A DNA stretch of 64,000 nt from Persicimonas caeni. GTDB lineage: Bacteria > Myxococcota_A > Bradymonadia > Bradymonadales > Bradymonadaceae. Below the pieces are notes generated by a model that was not told the DNA's origin, ran no database searches, and was given only the letters and a program-made list of their open reading frames with translations. Shown here one piece after another: positions 36,648 through 45,382 of this stretch (positions within the stretch are counted from its first letter, which is position 1; the number at the start of each line of letters is the position of its first letter). A program made the translations under genes and the position numbers. The stretch is from the NCBI RefSeq assembly GCF_006517175.1, contig NZ_CP041186.1:1116001-1180000 (forward strand), read 5' to 3'.

Positions 36648-38891
36648 TCAGGGCGTCATGCCTTCTCCGCATTTGCAAGTCGGATTGGGGGGATTGCTCC
36701 CATTGCCCCAGCCGAGCACGTACTGCGTGAAGTTCTTACCTTCGATTTCGTCGCGGCTGTCAGTGGGACACGAGCAAACGTCTCGCTCGTAGCAGGCGGC
36801 AGCTTCGTAGCCTGAAGGCAGGGTGTAGCGGTCGCCGTTTTGCTTGCGCACGTTGTCCCAACTGGTGCTCAGGTTGTCGCGCACACCGTTGCAGTCATCG
36901 TCGACGCCGTTGCACACCTCGGGCATCGGCTCGAGTGGATCGCACTGCCAACTGCCACCGGAACAACTGCGTATCCCGATATTGCAACGATTGACCTCGC
37001 GTTTCATCGCCGCTTGCTCGGCCGATCCAGGGTTGTCTTCGTAATCGACGTGGCACAGCGAGCCGTCGCTCAACCCCTCGTCCACCAGACCGTCACAATC
37101 ATCGTCGATGCCGTTGCACGTCTCGGGAGACGGATCGCCCGGGGTCGCATCGCAGGCGATGGTGCCTTGGTTCGTGCAGTACTCACCTCCCTGACGCTCA
37201 CATGCGCCCACACCCGCCGAGCAGGTGCCGCCCTCGCCGACCAGATCGGTTGGGCAATTGCGTTCCGGACGACAGATGTCCATGCCCTGGTTGCAACGCC
37301 AGCGGCCCACCGGGCACTCGCATGTGCGCGCCGGCGGATTCATGTCCGAGCCGCTGCAGCCCGAGTTGGGCTGCTCACGGCACAGACACGCCAGCTGAAT
37401 GGAGACGTCGTTGCCATTGGGGTTGGTGACCAAACCGTCTCGAATCAACTGGCAATAGTCTCCCGAAGCCCCATCCGATCGGTCCAGAATTCGGATCGAG
37501 TTGTGCGCAGGAGACGCAAAATCCCAGCCTCGCGGACCACGCGGCGAGTCGATGTGGTAGACGCGCGTCGTCCCTCCCAGGTTGATCTTGAGGCAATCGT
37601 AGTCCGAACTCTTGCAGCCCTGCCATTGTTCGTCCCACGGCTGCGGACTGGTGGGCTCGGCGAACGCCGAGAGACTGAACGTGCACGAGATTTCGCGGGC
37701 AATGCCCGCCAGTGCCACCTTCAGAGCAGCCTCGTTGTCGGCTTGGTAGCTGCCGTCGCAGTTGCCGTCGAAGCTGCTCCAGTTGCCGGGATTGCTGCAG
37801 GGATCGCCGTTCGAGCATGTGCCGGTACCACCAGCCGCTGCGACCACGTCGTTGAACTCCTCGTCGGTGCCACCGCCAAAGCCCACCACGTACAACGGCG
37901 CGATGGCTCGGTGCTCGCAGGCTTTCTGGATCGTCTCGGTGTGGGCATCGGAGCCGAACGAAGCCGTCGTGGGTGCGCCGTCCGTAAGCAAGACGCCCGC
38001 CGAGCCTCCGGGAGCGTTCTTCACGGTCGCACTGTTCAGCATGCGGTGAATTGCCAGCGAAGTGGGCGTGCCCCCGGCGGGTCCGAGGCTGTTGAGCGTA
38101 TTCATGATCCGCCAGTTGGCGTTTGCACTCGCCTCGTGACGAATATTGGCCTGCGTCCCCTCGTACGTACCCAACCCAAACTCGACGGTGTCGGGGCTAC
38201 TCGCGGTCATATCGCGAGTGACCACGTCGATGGCGTCGACCGCAATGTCCCACTTCGAGCGAGTGACATTGGAGCACCACCAACTGCTCTCACGGTAATA
38301 GTCGACGCTGTCGAGCGAGTAGTTCGAGTAACGGGACGACAGGTAGTTGTCTAGACGGTCCCGGCACTGGTTGTCATTCGAGCAAGTATCGCAGTCGACA
38401 TCACCGCTGATCGATTTCGTGTTCGAGTAGGACATCGACCATCGCCTGATACCGCAGTAGTCGCCCCAGTGCTTATCCTCTGCGTAGTCCTCCAACAGAC
38501 CATCGGCTGCATTGCGGCAGTCATTGCGACTGCGGCACCAACTGCAATCAAAGGTCTTGGTCAGGCTATGCCAATCATCCCACCAGCCATCTTCCTCACA
38601 ATATTGTCCGCTGAATCGGCACGTGTGCTTGCCATAGAGCGTGGCGTCGTAATCGCATTGATTACAGGTGTTGCCCACCGTGACCTGACCGCCCATCGAG
38701 CCCGAACGGTCGAGCATCAACATCGCCTGGGGCGGAGGCAGCGTCTGAATATCGCTACCGGAGTCCGGATTACACATTTGGCCGCCGGAGTTGGTCCAAT
38801 GCCAGGCGTGAGCTTGCTGCCCTCCCACCATCAGCGCGGCGACTCCCAGACAGGCTGCGAGCAGCACATGAATTCGTTTTGTGGGTTTCAT
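36648..38891 (-). CDS. Exported vWA-domain, MopE-like Cys-rich protein (cassette copy 1)
   Basis: Predicted 747 aa. Signal peptide (VLLAACLGVAALMVGGQQAHA), then a von Willebrand A domain with a MIDAS motif (DRSGSM, residues 61-66; GGTPTS; VLLTDGAP), here interrupted by a Cys-rich insertion just after DRSGSM with many CxxC-type pairs. The C-terminal third has MopE/Myxo-type Cys-Asp repeats (CNGIDDDCDGLVDEG and CNGVDDDCNGVRDN) and a ~70-residue end domain with NGSNPPNPTCKCGEG. The second cassette copy at 40539 has the same architecture and end. Likely a metal-binding secreted or surface adhesion protein. It follows its lipoprotein partner by 75 bp. Confidence 0.92.
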   Translation of the reverse strand: MKPTKRIHVLLAACLGVAALMVGGQQAHAWHWTNSGGQMCNPDSGSDIQTLPPPQAMLMLDRSGSMGGQVTVGNTCNQCDYDATLYGKHTCRFSGQYCEEDGWWDDWHSLTKTFDCSWCRSRNDCRNAADGLLEDYAEDKHWGDYCGIRRWSMSYSNTKSISGDVDCDTCSNDNQCRDRLDNYLSSRYSNYSLDSVDYYRESSWWCSNVTRSKWDIAVDAIDVVTRDMTASSPDTVEFGLGTYEGTQANIRHEASANANWRIMNTLNSLGPAGGTPTSLAIHRMLNSATVKNAPGGSAGVLLTDGAPTTASFGSDAHTETIQKACEHRAIAPLYVVGFGGGTDEEFNDVVAAAGGTGTCSNGDPCSNPGNWSSFDGNCDGSYQADNEAALKVALAGIAREISCTFSLSAFAEPTSPQPWDEQWQGCKSSDYDCLKINLGGTTRVYHIDSPRGPRGWDFASPAHNSIRILDRSDGASGDYCQLIRDGLVTNPNGNDVSIQLACLCREQPNSGCSGSDMNPPARTCECPVGRWRCNQGMDICRPERNCPTDLVGEGGTCSAGVGACERQGGEYCTNQGTIACDATPGDPSPETCNGIDDDCDGLVDEGLSDGSLCHVDYEDNPGSAEQAAMKREVNRCNIGIRSCSGGSWQCDPLEPMPEVCNGVDDDCNGVRDNLSTSWDNVRKQNGDRYTLPSGYEAAACYERDVCSCPTDSRDEIEGKNFTQYVLGWGNGSNPPNPTCKCGEGMTP

Positions 38892-38966
38892 TGGCTATCT
38901 CTCATGCACAAACAAACAAGGAAATTACAAGTTCGTCTGGCTCTCACATGCCGATCGAGGGCCGTT

Positions 38967-40211
38967 CTACTTATACTCGAAGCTGTACTGGAAGGTCTCT
39001 CCACCGCTCGTCAGCTTGTCGACGACCACATAGTAGGTACCGTCTGCCGGAGCCACCCAATCGCCTTTCTCTGGAGACACGAACACGTCCACGCACTGGT
39101 AAGGATTCGCCCCACATCCGTTGAGAATGAACACGGCGTTGACATTGGAGTCGCCCGTCTGGGCGTCAATGTTGATGGTCTGGCCTTGAACCAAATTCGG
39201 GAAGCGAAAGACCACCTCACGCCCCGGCGTGGGTACCGTCGAGCCGTCGCCGAGCGCGCAGAACGTCTCGCCGTCGAAGTCGATGCTATTCGTGTAGGCT
39301 TTGAGATCGCCGGTAAACGTAGCCGTTGCGGTGACATCGATTGCTTGGTCGCAGAAATCGCCCAGGCAGGCCGATCCATCCGCACAACTATCGGCGCACG
39401 CAAATACCTGGCTCTGATTGCCTCCGGTGCAAATCTCCATCTCGCCGTTGGTGCACACACTTTGGCCCAATGGGCAGGATTCACCTGAAGCACTCAGCTC
39501 GATCGTAAAATCTGAGCTTCGGCCCACGTCTTGCTCGACGACCATCCATACATCGGTATTCGCCGGCACGAAGAGGCTCGATCCAGCGTCATAGCAGCGC
39601 TGCTGCGATGCCTGTTGGGTGCACGTGCTGCGAAATTCAATCTTGCCATCGGCCTGGCCCACCCACGTCTCTTGGAACTGAACGAGGCTATCCTCGGCCA
39701 CGGTGAACTTGAAGATCTTTTCGGGCCCCGTATCCCCCGAGCATGAGGCGGCCAAGACATCGGATTCGCCCAGAAAAGAGCCTGTGGCGGTCAACGTGTT
39801 CGAAGTCGTCAGCGTCCCCAGATCTTCGGCCAACTGACACTTGTTCTCCGCGGTGGCTTCAACGCATGAACCATCCATGCACAACTCGCCGACCGCACAC
39901 GGAGTCTCCGGACAAGTGGTCGGAGTATCACCGCCGTCACTGCCGTCAGAATCCGCGGCGTCTCCAGCGTCATCGGGGGTGTCCCCGTCCGTGCCGTCGG
40001 TGGCATCGGAGGCATCCGGAGTCGTCACATCTCCTGCGTCGGTCGCGCCTCCATCACTCGCGCCCCCATCGGTCCGGGAGTTGTTCCCGTTGTTATTATT
40101 GCCGCCCACAATGTTACTGGCGCCCCCCTCGGGACCGTCGTCGGATCCGCAACCGGCGACCAGTGCCATCGCGAGGAGCGTTGCGGTAATGACCTTCCAG
40201 TTTTTCTTCAT
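38967..40211 (-). CDS. Lipoprotein with two PPC-like beta domains (cassette copy 1)
   Basis: Predicted 414 aa from ATG 40211; a GTG 9 nt upstream is an alternative. The signal ends in LVAGC, followed by a long Asp/Gly/Ala-rich linker (~residues 25-95), a small Cys-rich motif (CAVGELCMDGSCVE), KCQLAEDLGTL, a beta-rich PPC-like domain (KIFKFTVAEDSLVQF...VWMVVEQDVG), a second Cys cluster (CTNGEMEICTGGNQSQVF, CADSCADG), and a second PPC-like domain ending in YYVVVDKLTSGGETFQY. The gene at 42659 encodes a clear paralogue. Probably a surface-exposed, calcium-stabilised lipoprotein that works with the vWA protein encoded just downstream. Confidence 0.9.
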   Translation of the reverse strand: MKKNWKVITATLLAMALVAGCGSDDGPEGGASNIVGGNNNNGNNSRTDGGASDGGATDAGDVTTPDASDATDGTDGDTPDDAGDAADSDGSDGGDTPTTCPETPCAVGELCMDGSCVEATAENKCQLAEDLGTLTTSNTLTATGSFLGESDVLAASCSGDTGPEKIFKFTVAEDSLVQFQETWVGQADGKIEFRSTCTQQASQQRCYDAGSSLFVPANTDVWMVVEQDVGRSSDFTIELSASGESCPLGQSVCTNGEMEICTGGNQSQVFACADSCADGSACLGDFCDQAIDVTATATFTGDLKAYTNSIDFDGETFCALGDGSTVPTPGREVVFRFPNLVQGQTINIDAQTGDSNVNAVFILNGCGANPYQCVDVFVSPEKGDWVAPADGTYYVVVDKLTSGGETFQYSFEYK

Positions 40212-40538
40212 GATATTCACTCGAGCTTCGTCCGAGGTGCAAAGCGTTGAGGAGACGAGAAAGAGGCTCCCCCGGCGAACGCCGTTGACCATAAGGAACA
40301 ACCTTTCGGTCAAACAGCTACATTAAGCTTACAAAATCGCACATCAATCTTCAACATAATGCCTGAGAAAACCTGCGCTGTATTCTCACGCCGGAGTCTC
40401 TTGATTTCGTCGAGATGAGGCGCCATGACGCCTGTGAGTAGACTGAGCCCCCCTCCTCGACGCTGCCCTTCAATAAAAAACCGGGAACGGACATCCAGTC
40501 CGCCCCCGGTCGAGGTGATTAGTTATACAGACCTGTAA
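40212..40538. other. Intergenic region between the two cassettes
   Basis: This 327-bp gap contains the terminator of copy 2 (40474-40510) and must contain the promoter of copy 1. A possible sigma-70-like pair on the minus strand is TTGATG-16-TAATGT near 40320-40350. Nothing else recognised. Confidence 0.4.
40474..40510 (-). terminator. Terminator after vWA/MopE-like copy 2
   Basis: ACCGGG (40480-40485) pairs with CCCGGT (40505-40510), with an inner GGAC/GTCC stem and a 3-nt internal loop. On the minus strand it runs into a T-rich tract. Confidence 0.8.
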
Positions 40539-42581
40539 TCACGGCCGAAGCCCCTCCCCGCACACGCAGGTGGGATCGGGAGGGTTACTGCCGTTGGCCC
40601 AACCGGCCACATAGCTCGAGAAATCGGTCCCCTCGATATCGTCGCGAGCGCCGTTGGGACACGAGCACACGTCGCGCTCGTAACAGGCCGCGGCAGCGTA
40701 TTCTGACGGCAGCGTGTAGGGGTCGCCGTTTTCATCGACGACGAGATCCCAACTCGTACTCAGGTTGTCGACGCTGCCGTTGCAGTCGTCGTCGAGGCCG
40801 TTGCACACTTCGGGCATCGCGCCAAACGGCGCGCACGCGGGCGTGCCGCTGTCGCACAAGAACTCGCCCAAATTGCACCGATTGACCTCGTTGGAAATCA
40901 TCAACTGTTCATCTGCGCATGCACCACCGACGCAGTCGACGTGGCAGAGTCCACCGATATCGAGCCCGCCCGGTGTGTTGTCATCGGCGCCGATCGCCTC
41001 GTCGGCTGCGCCGCCGCAGTCATTGTCGAGCCCGTCGCACACCTCCGGCTGCGGCGTGCCGGCCACCGCGTCGCACTCGGGTAGTCCGTCGATGCACTGG
41101 ATGGTGCCGGTATTGGCGCACTCTCCGACGCCCACAGTGCACGCATCGCCCTCGCCGGTCTTGTCGGCCGGGTTGCCGTTGTCGTTGACGCAGGGCTCGC
41201 GCGGCTCGCACACGTCCGTTCCCTGTACACATACCCAATTGCCAACCTGGCAATCACACGCCCCCGGCGGCGGGACCATATCGCCCGCCGAGCAGTTCCC
41301 ACCCGCCGTTTGAGTGCACATGCACGCACGCGTAATCGAGATGTCGTTTTCGTCGGGATCGCTCAAGTAGCCACTCTTGAGCTTCTGGCAGTAATCGTCG
41401 GCGGCGCCGTCGGCCATGTCGAGCAGTCGGATCTGGGTGTGATTCGTCGACGCCCAGGCCCATCCCACGGGCGCGTTGGTCGAACTGGTGTGGTAAATGC
41501 GTTGGTTGACCGCTCCGTTGAGCTGAATCTGCAGACAGTCATAGTTGGCGCATCCCTGATTGGGATCGTCCCACTCGGGATTTGCCGGATCGGTCGCCAG
41601 CGCACTGATATCGAAGGTGCACGCGATCTGGTTGCTGATCTGGTTGAGCGCGTTCTGAAACTCGGTCTGGTTTTCCGCCTGGTAGCTGCCCGTGCATTTA
41701 CCCGTCCAGTAGGTCGCATCGTACTGGTAGGTGCCGCTCGCACAGGGGTCGCCGCCATTGGTGCAACTGCCGGTGCCGCCGGCCCCCGCCAAAACGTCGT
41801 TGAACGCCTTGTCGGTGCCTCCGCCAAAGCCAATCACGTACAGCGGCGCCGTCGCGCGGTGCTCGCACGCAGCCTGAATCACAGCGCTGCGTGCGTTGTC
41901 GGGCTCACCGTCCGTCACCAGAATACCGGCCGCACCGGTGGGCGCGCTCTGAATGGTGGTGCTCAAGTGCGCGGTGTCGATCGCCGTAGCCATGGGCGTG
42001 CCGCCCCCCGGCGACGTGTTGTTGAGCACGGCCATGATGTCGGGGTGGCGATCCTCCGCCGCCTCCAGATGAATCGTCGCCCCAGTGCCGTGGAACAATC
42101 CCAACCCAAAGCGCACGTCGTCGGGAAGCGCTTGCGTCAGATCGAACGTAATCGCGTCGATGGCCGCGACGGCAGCCTCCCAGAGCGATTGGACCCCATC
42201 ACAACTGCGCCAACCCAAATATGCGGTGCTGTTGATGGTGTATGTCGAACCCGAACCGCTCAGGTAGTCGGACAGCATCGTCTCGCACATCAGCGCGTCG
42301 GTGCACCCGTCGCATACATACTCGTAGCCAACATAGGTGCGCCCATCGATGGAGCCGTCGAAGCTGCAAATATCTCCGCCGCAGGTCTGCGACGGGTTAT
42401 CCATCGAGCCGCTGCGGTCGAGCATGATCATCGACTGGGGAGGCTCGGCCACGCCGGTCTCGAAGCCGGCCGCCGGCGCACATGTCCCGTCGTCAAAGTT
42501 CCAGCCCAGCGCCGGCGAGACGACCAAGAATGCAGCCACCAACGAGAACCAAAAGATCTTTGTGTTCGCTTTACGCCTCAT
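40539..42581 (-). CDS. Exported vWA-domain, MopE-like Cys-rich protein (cassette copy 2)
   Basis: Predicted 680 aa from ATG 42581 (GGAG 7 nt upstream). Signal peptide IFWFSLVAAFLVVSPALG, then a vWA domain with MIDAS DRSGSM (residues 55-60), GGGTPM and GILVTDGEPD. It shares with copy 1 the segments ACEHRATAPLYVIGFGGGTD and IYHTSSTN, the MopE-like repeats CDGLDNDCGGAADE and CNGLDDDCNGSVDN, and a C-terminal domain ending NGSNPPDPTCVCGEGLRP. The Cys-rich insert after the MIDAS is shorter than in copy 1, which explains most of the length difference. Likely secreted or surface-bound; role inferred only from domains. Confidence 0.92.
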   Translation of the reverse strand: MRRKANTKIFWFSLVAAFLVVSPALGWNFDDGTCAPAAGFETGVAEPPQSMIMLDRSGSMDNPSQTCGGDICSFDGSIDGRTYVGYEYVCDGCTDALMCETMLSDYLSGSGSTYTINSTAYLGWRSCDGVQSLWEAAVAAIDAITFDLTQALPDDVRFGLGLFHGTGATIHLEAAEDRHPDIMAVLNNTSPGGGTPMATAIDTAHLSTTIQSAPTGAAGILVTDGEPDNARSAVIQAACEHRATAPLYVIGFGGGTDKAFNDVLAGAGGTGSCTNGGDPCASGTYQYDATYWTGKCTGSYQAENQTEFQNALNQISNQIACTFDISALATDPANPEWDDPNQGCANYDCLQIQLNGAVNQRIYHTSSTNAPVGWAWASTNHTQIRLLDMADGAADDYCQKLKSGYLSDPDENDISITRACMCTQTAGGNCSAGDMVPPPGACDCQVGNWVCVQGTDVCEPREPCVNDNGNPADKTGEGDACTVGVGECANTGTIQCIDGLPECDAVAGTPQPEVCDGLDNDCGGAADEAIGADDNTPGGLDIGGLCHVDCVGGACADEQLMISNEVNRCNLGEFLCDSGTPACAPFGAMPEVCNGLDDDCNGSVDNLSTSWDLVVDENGDPYTLPSEYAAAACYERDVCSCPNGARDDIEGTDFSSYVAGWANGSNPPDPTCVCGEGLRP

Positions 42582-42658
42582 ACCGCCACTCCAAGCCTTC
42601 GAAAATTCACATTCACTCATCACTCGACACAGGCACTTGCGGCCGCGACCGCCGAAGC

Positions 42659-43882
42659 TCAGGGCCCGGTGATATCGAACCCGTAGCTAAAGCTGCCGGC
42701 TGTGGTCGATTGCTTGTCGATGATGACGAAATAGCTCTCATCACTGACGCCACTCGGCACCGTCCACGCGACCGAACTGTTCGTCCCCGACGCCACGAAG
42801 GCTTCTTCGCAGACGATCGACTGCGAGCAACTCGGAGCGATGAAGATGCCGACGTTGGGCCCCGTGTTGATCGTCACCGTCTGACCGGCGTCGAGTCCCT
42901 GCAGCTCGAAGATCACTTCACGTCCGGGGGTGGACACCGTGGAGGTATCGACGGTGCACAAACTGTTATTCGAAAAGTCGATATTGGCCTGGTAGGCGCC
43001 GAGGTCGCCGCCGAAGCTCGCCGAGCCCGAAACCGCAATGGCGTTCGAGCACAGGCTCCCGGAGCACACTTCGGCGTCGGCGCAGGTGTCGGCACACGCG
43101 AATGTCTGGCTGCTCGTGCCGCCGGTGCACACCTCGAAGGTGCCGGCATCACAACGCTCGACGCCCGCCGGACACGTCTCTTCGGCCGCGCTCAACGTGA
43201 AATCAAAATCGTTGCCGCGCCCGAGCGTCTGCTCGACGACGAGGTAGACGGTCGTGCCAGCCGCCACTGACAAGTCGTTGTTGCCATCGAAGCAACTGAC
43301 ATCCTCGTCCGCCGGGCTCTCACAGGCGTTCTGGCGGAACTCGAAGACCGCGTCGAACTGTTCGGGGAAATCGCTCTCGAAGCTGACCAGGCTGTCCTGG
43401 GCGACGTCGAACTTGTAGACGACCTCGTTGCCACCGCTCGAGCAGGTTGCCGTCAGCACATCACTCGCCTCGGCGGTCGTGCTCGAGACGACAATCGGTG
43501 AGTCGAGCGTAAGCGTGCCGAGATCTTCGGCGAGTTGGCATTTGCGCGCAGGCGTCTCCTCCAGGCAGGTGCCGTCCACGCAGACCTCTCCGGCTTGGCA
43601 GCTAACCTCTTGACAGCTCGTATCGCCGGGGTCAGCGTCGGCGTCGGGCGCATCCGTCGCAGCGTCACCTTCGCTCAAATCACCGTCGGTGACCGAAGCA
43701 TCGGCGTCGCCGGTATCGCCGACATCGGGCGCATCGGCATTCCCGGCGTCGAGGCTGACGTCGTTCTCGTTATTCGGCCCTTGCACGCCGCCATTGCCGG
43801 GACCGTCTTCCTCACCGCCACATGCGGCTGTACTGCCGACAAAGAGCAACGCCGCAGCGACGATCATCCACCTTCTCGTCAT
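42659..43882 (-). CDS. Lipoprotein with two PPC-like beta domains (cassette copy 2)
   Basis: Predicted 407 aa from ATG 43882; a GTG 9 nt upstream is possible, as in copy 1. Signal (WMIVAAALLFVGSTAAC) with lipobox STAAC, Asp/Ala-rich linker, CQAGEVCVDGTCLE, KCQLAEDLGTLTLDSP, a first PPC-like domain (VVYKFDVAQDSLVSFES), a second Cys cluster (CDAGTFEVCTGGTSSQTF, CADTCADAEVC) and a second PPC-like domain ending SYFVIIDKQSTTAGSFSYG. Every element is in the same order as in copy 1. It precedes the vWA gene by 77 bp. Confidence 0.9.
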   Translation of the reverse strand: MTRRWMIVAAALLFVGSTAACGGEEDGPGNGGVQGPNNENDVSLDAGNADAPDVGDTGDADASVTDGDLSEGDAATDAPDADADPGDTSCQEVSCQAGEVCVDGTCLEETPARKCQLAEDLGTLTLDSPIVVSSTTAEASDVLTATCSSGGNEVVYKFDVAQDSLVSFESDFPEQFDAVFEFRQNACESPADEDVSCFDGNNDLSVAAGTTVYLVVEQTLGRGNDFDFTLSAAEETCPAGVERCDAGTFEVCTGGTSSQTFACADTCADAEVCSGSLCSNAIAVSGSASFGGDLGAYQANIDFSNNSLCTVDTSTVSTPGREVIFELQGLDAGQTVTINTGPNVGIFIAPSCSQSIVCEEAFVASGTNSSVAWTVPSGVSDESYFVIIDKQSTTAGSFSYGFDITGP

Positions 43883-44226
43883 GGATTTCACTCGAGCCTC
43901 ATCCGAAGCAAATATCTGGTTAGCCGGCAACGCCACGCCGGCGACACTGAGCAACCGCTTTCTCAGAGCAGAACAAACACTCAGGCTCTACTAAACAATT
44001 TGTCGAGAACGGGGGTCGACCCCACAAACGAGTATACAGATCTGCCAGTCGCAATGCCAACCTTTGAGGCAAAATATCCCGCCCTGAAGGCCATACAGGG
44101 CCACTTCAACGCATCTCCCGCCCCTCTAATTTGAAGAAAAAATTTTATCTTCAGCTAACAACCAAAGACGGCCTTGTATACTACTACAAGATTAGAGGCC
44201 AACAATGTGATTCGTGAAGAAAAGGT
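43883..44226. other. AT-rich intergenic region upstream of cassette copy 2
   Basis: This 344-bp region lies between the kamA-like stop and the lipoprotein start, both on the minus strand. It is AT-rich, has a weak hairpin near 44125-44155 and the promoter-like pair given separately. No gene seen. Confidence 0.5.
44031..44060 (-). promoter_or_regulatory. Possible promoter of cassette copy 2
   Basis: On the minus strand TTGGCA (44055-44060) and TATACT (44031-44036) are spaced 18 bp, about 150 nt upstream of the lipoprotein start. By-eye match only. Confidence 0.45.
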
Positions 44227-45372
44227 TCAATTGGAGGTGGGATCGACGTCGAAGAACTCGAACGTTTCACCGGCCCAGTTACGGAAGACGACGTGCTGTC
44301 CCCCGTCGGCCGCCTCGCGCGACACGATATATTGGGGCACCAACTCGACCTTTCCGCCGCCGCCGGGCAAGTCGACCACGAAGTCGGGCACGCCCATGCC
44401 TCCAATGCGGCCGCGCAGATGGTCGAGGATGGACAGGCCGGTCTTCAGGGGCGTGCGAAAGTGTGTGATCCCCTCGGACATGTCGCACTGCAGGATGTAG
44501 TAGGGACGACAGCCATGGGTGAGGAGCTTTCGGTTGAGCTCGAGGACCGTCTCGGGGTCGTCGTTGACGCCTTTGAGGAGAACCATCTGATTGCCGAGCA
44601 CACAGCCGGCGCGCACGAGTTTGTCGAGGGCGCGACAGGCGTCCTCTCCCAACTCACGCGGATGGTTGAAGTGGGTATGCAGGTAAACGGGCGCGACGTC
44701 GGCCAACAACTCGCACAACTCGTCGGTGATGCGCTGCGGCAGCGTCACCGGATTGCGCGTGCCCAGCCGAATGACCTCGACGTGCTCGATAGCGCGCAGG
44801 GCGCGCAGAATCTCGGCCAGGCGCGCATCGCTCAACGTCAGCGGATCTCCGCCGGAGACGAGCACGTCGCGCACTTCGGGGGTGTTTCGAATATAGGTCA
44901 GCCCAGCTTCGATCTGCGCACGGGAGGCTGCGGTGGTCGGATCGGAGACTTTGCGCTTTCGGGTGCAGTGGCGGCAATAAACCGGACAGTTGTGGCTCAC
45001 ATAAAAGAGCACCCGGTCGGGGTACCGATGAGTGAGCCCCGGCACCGGCATATGGGCCTCTTCGGCGAGGGGGTCTTCGAGCTCGAAGGGCTGCGTTTCG
45101 AGCTCTCCCGGCTGCGGCAAGGCCTGCAGACGCACCGGACACCCCGGGTCGCTCGGGTCGATGAGCGAGGCGTAATGCGGCGTCACCGCCACCCGGAACG
45201 CCCCACAGCTGTCGGCAAAAGCTCGACGCTCCTCATCGGTCAGCTCGACGACCTGCTCCACCTGCTCGAGCGTGCGCAGGCGGTTTCGCTGCTGCCAATG
45301 CCAGTCATTCCACTGCTCACGAGTGACCGACTTCCACAGGGCAGCTCGATTGTCGTAGGTCGAATTCGCCAT
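44227..45372 (-). CDS. KamA-family radical SAM aminomutase (lysine 2,3-aminomutase-like)
   Basis: Predicted 381 aa from ATG 45372, 10 nt after the upstream stop; longer frames overlap that gene. The radical SAM cluster motif is CPVYCRHC (C-x3-C-x2-C). The PLP-lysine loop LPGGGGKVELVPQYI is intact. The Asp residues that in lysine 2,3-aminomutase hold the substrate amino group appear present in QCDMSEGITHFRTP and VVDLPGGGG. The length is between EpmB (~340) and clostridial KamA (~416). It converts lysine to beta-lysine (osmolyte or catabolic use) if the assignment is right; an EF-P-type role (EpmB) cannot be excluded from sequence alone. Confidence 0.92.
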   Translation of the reverse strand: MANSTYDNRAALWKSVTREQWNDWHWQQRNRLRTLEQVEQVVELTDEERRAFADSCGAFRVAVTPHYASLIDPSDPGCPVRLQALPQPGELETQPFELEDPLAEEAHMPVPGLTHRYPDRVLFYVSHNCPVYCRHCTRKRKVSDPTTAASRAQIEAGLTYIRNTPEVRDVLVSGGDPLTLSDARLAEILRALRAIEHVEVIRLGTRNPVTLPQRITDELCELLADVAPVYLHTHFNHPRELGEDACRALDKLVRAGCVLGNQMVLLKGVNDDPETVLELNRKLLTHGCRPYYILQCDMSEGITHFRTPLKTGLSILDHLRGRIGGMGVPDFVVDLPGGGGKVELVPQYIVSREAADGGQHVVFRNWAGETFEFFDVDPTSN

Positions 45373-45382
45373 GAGGCTCAAC

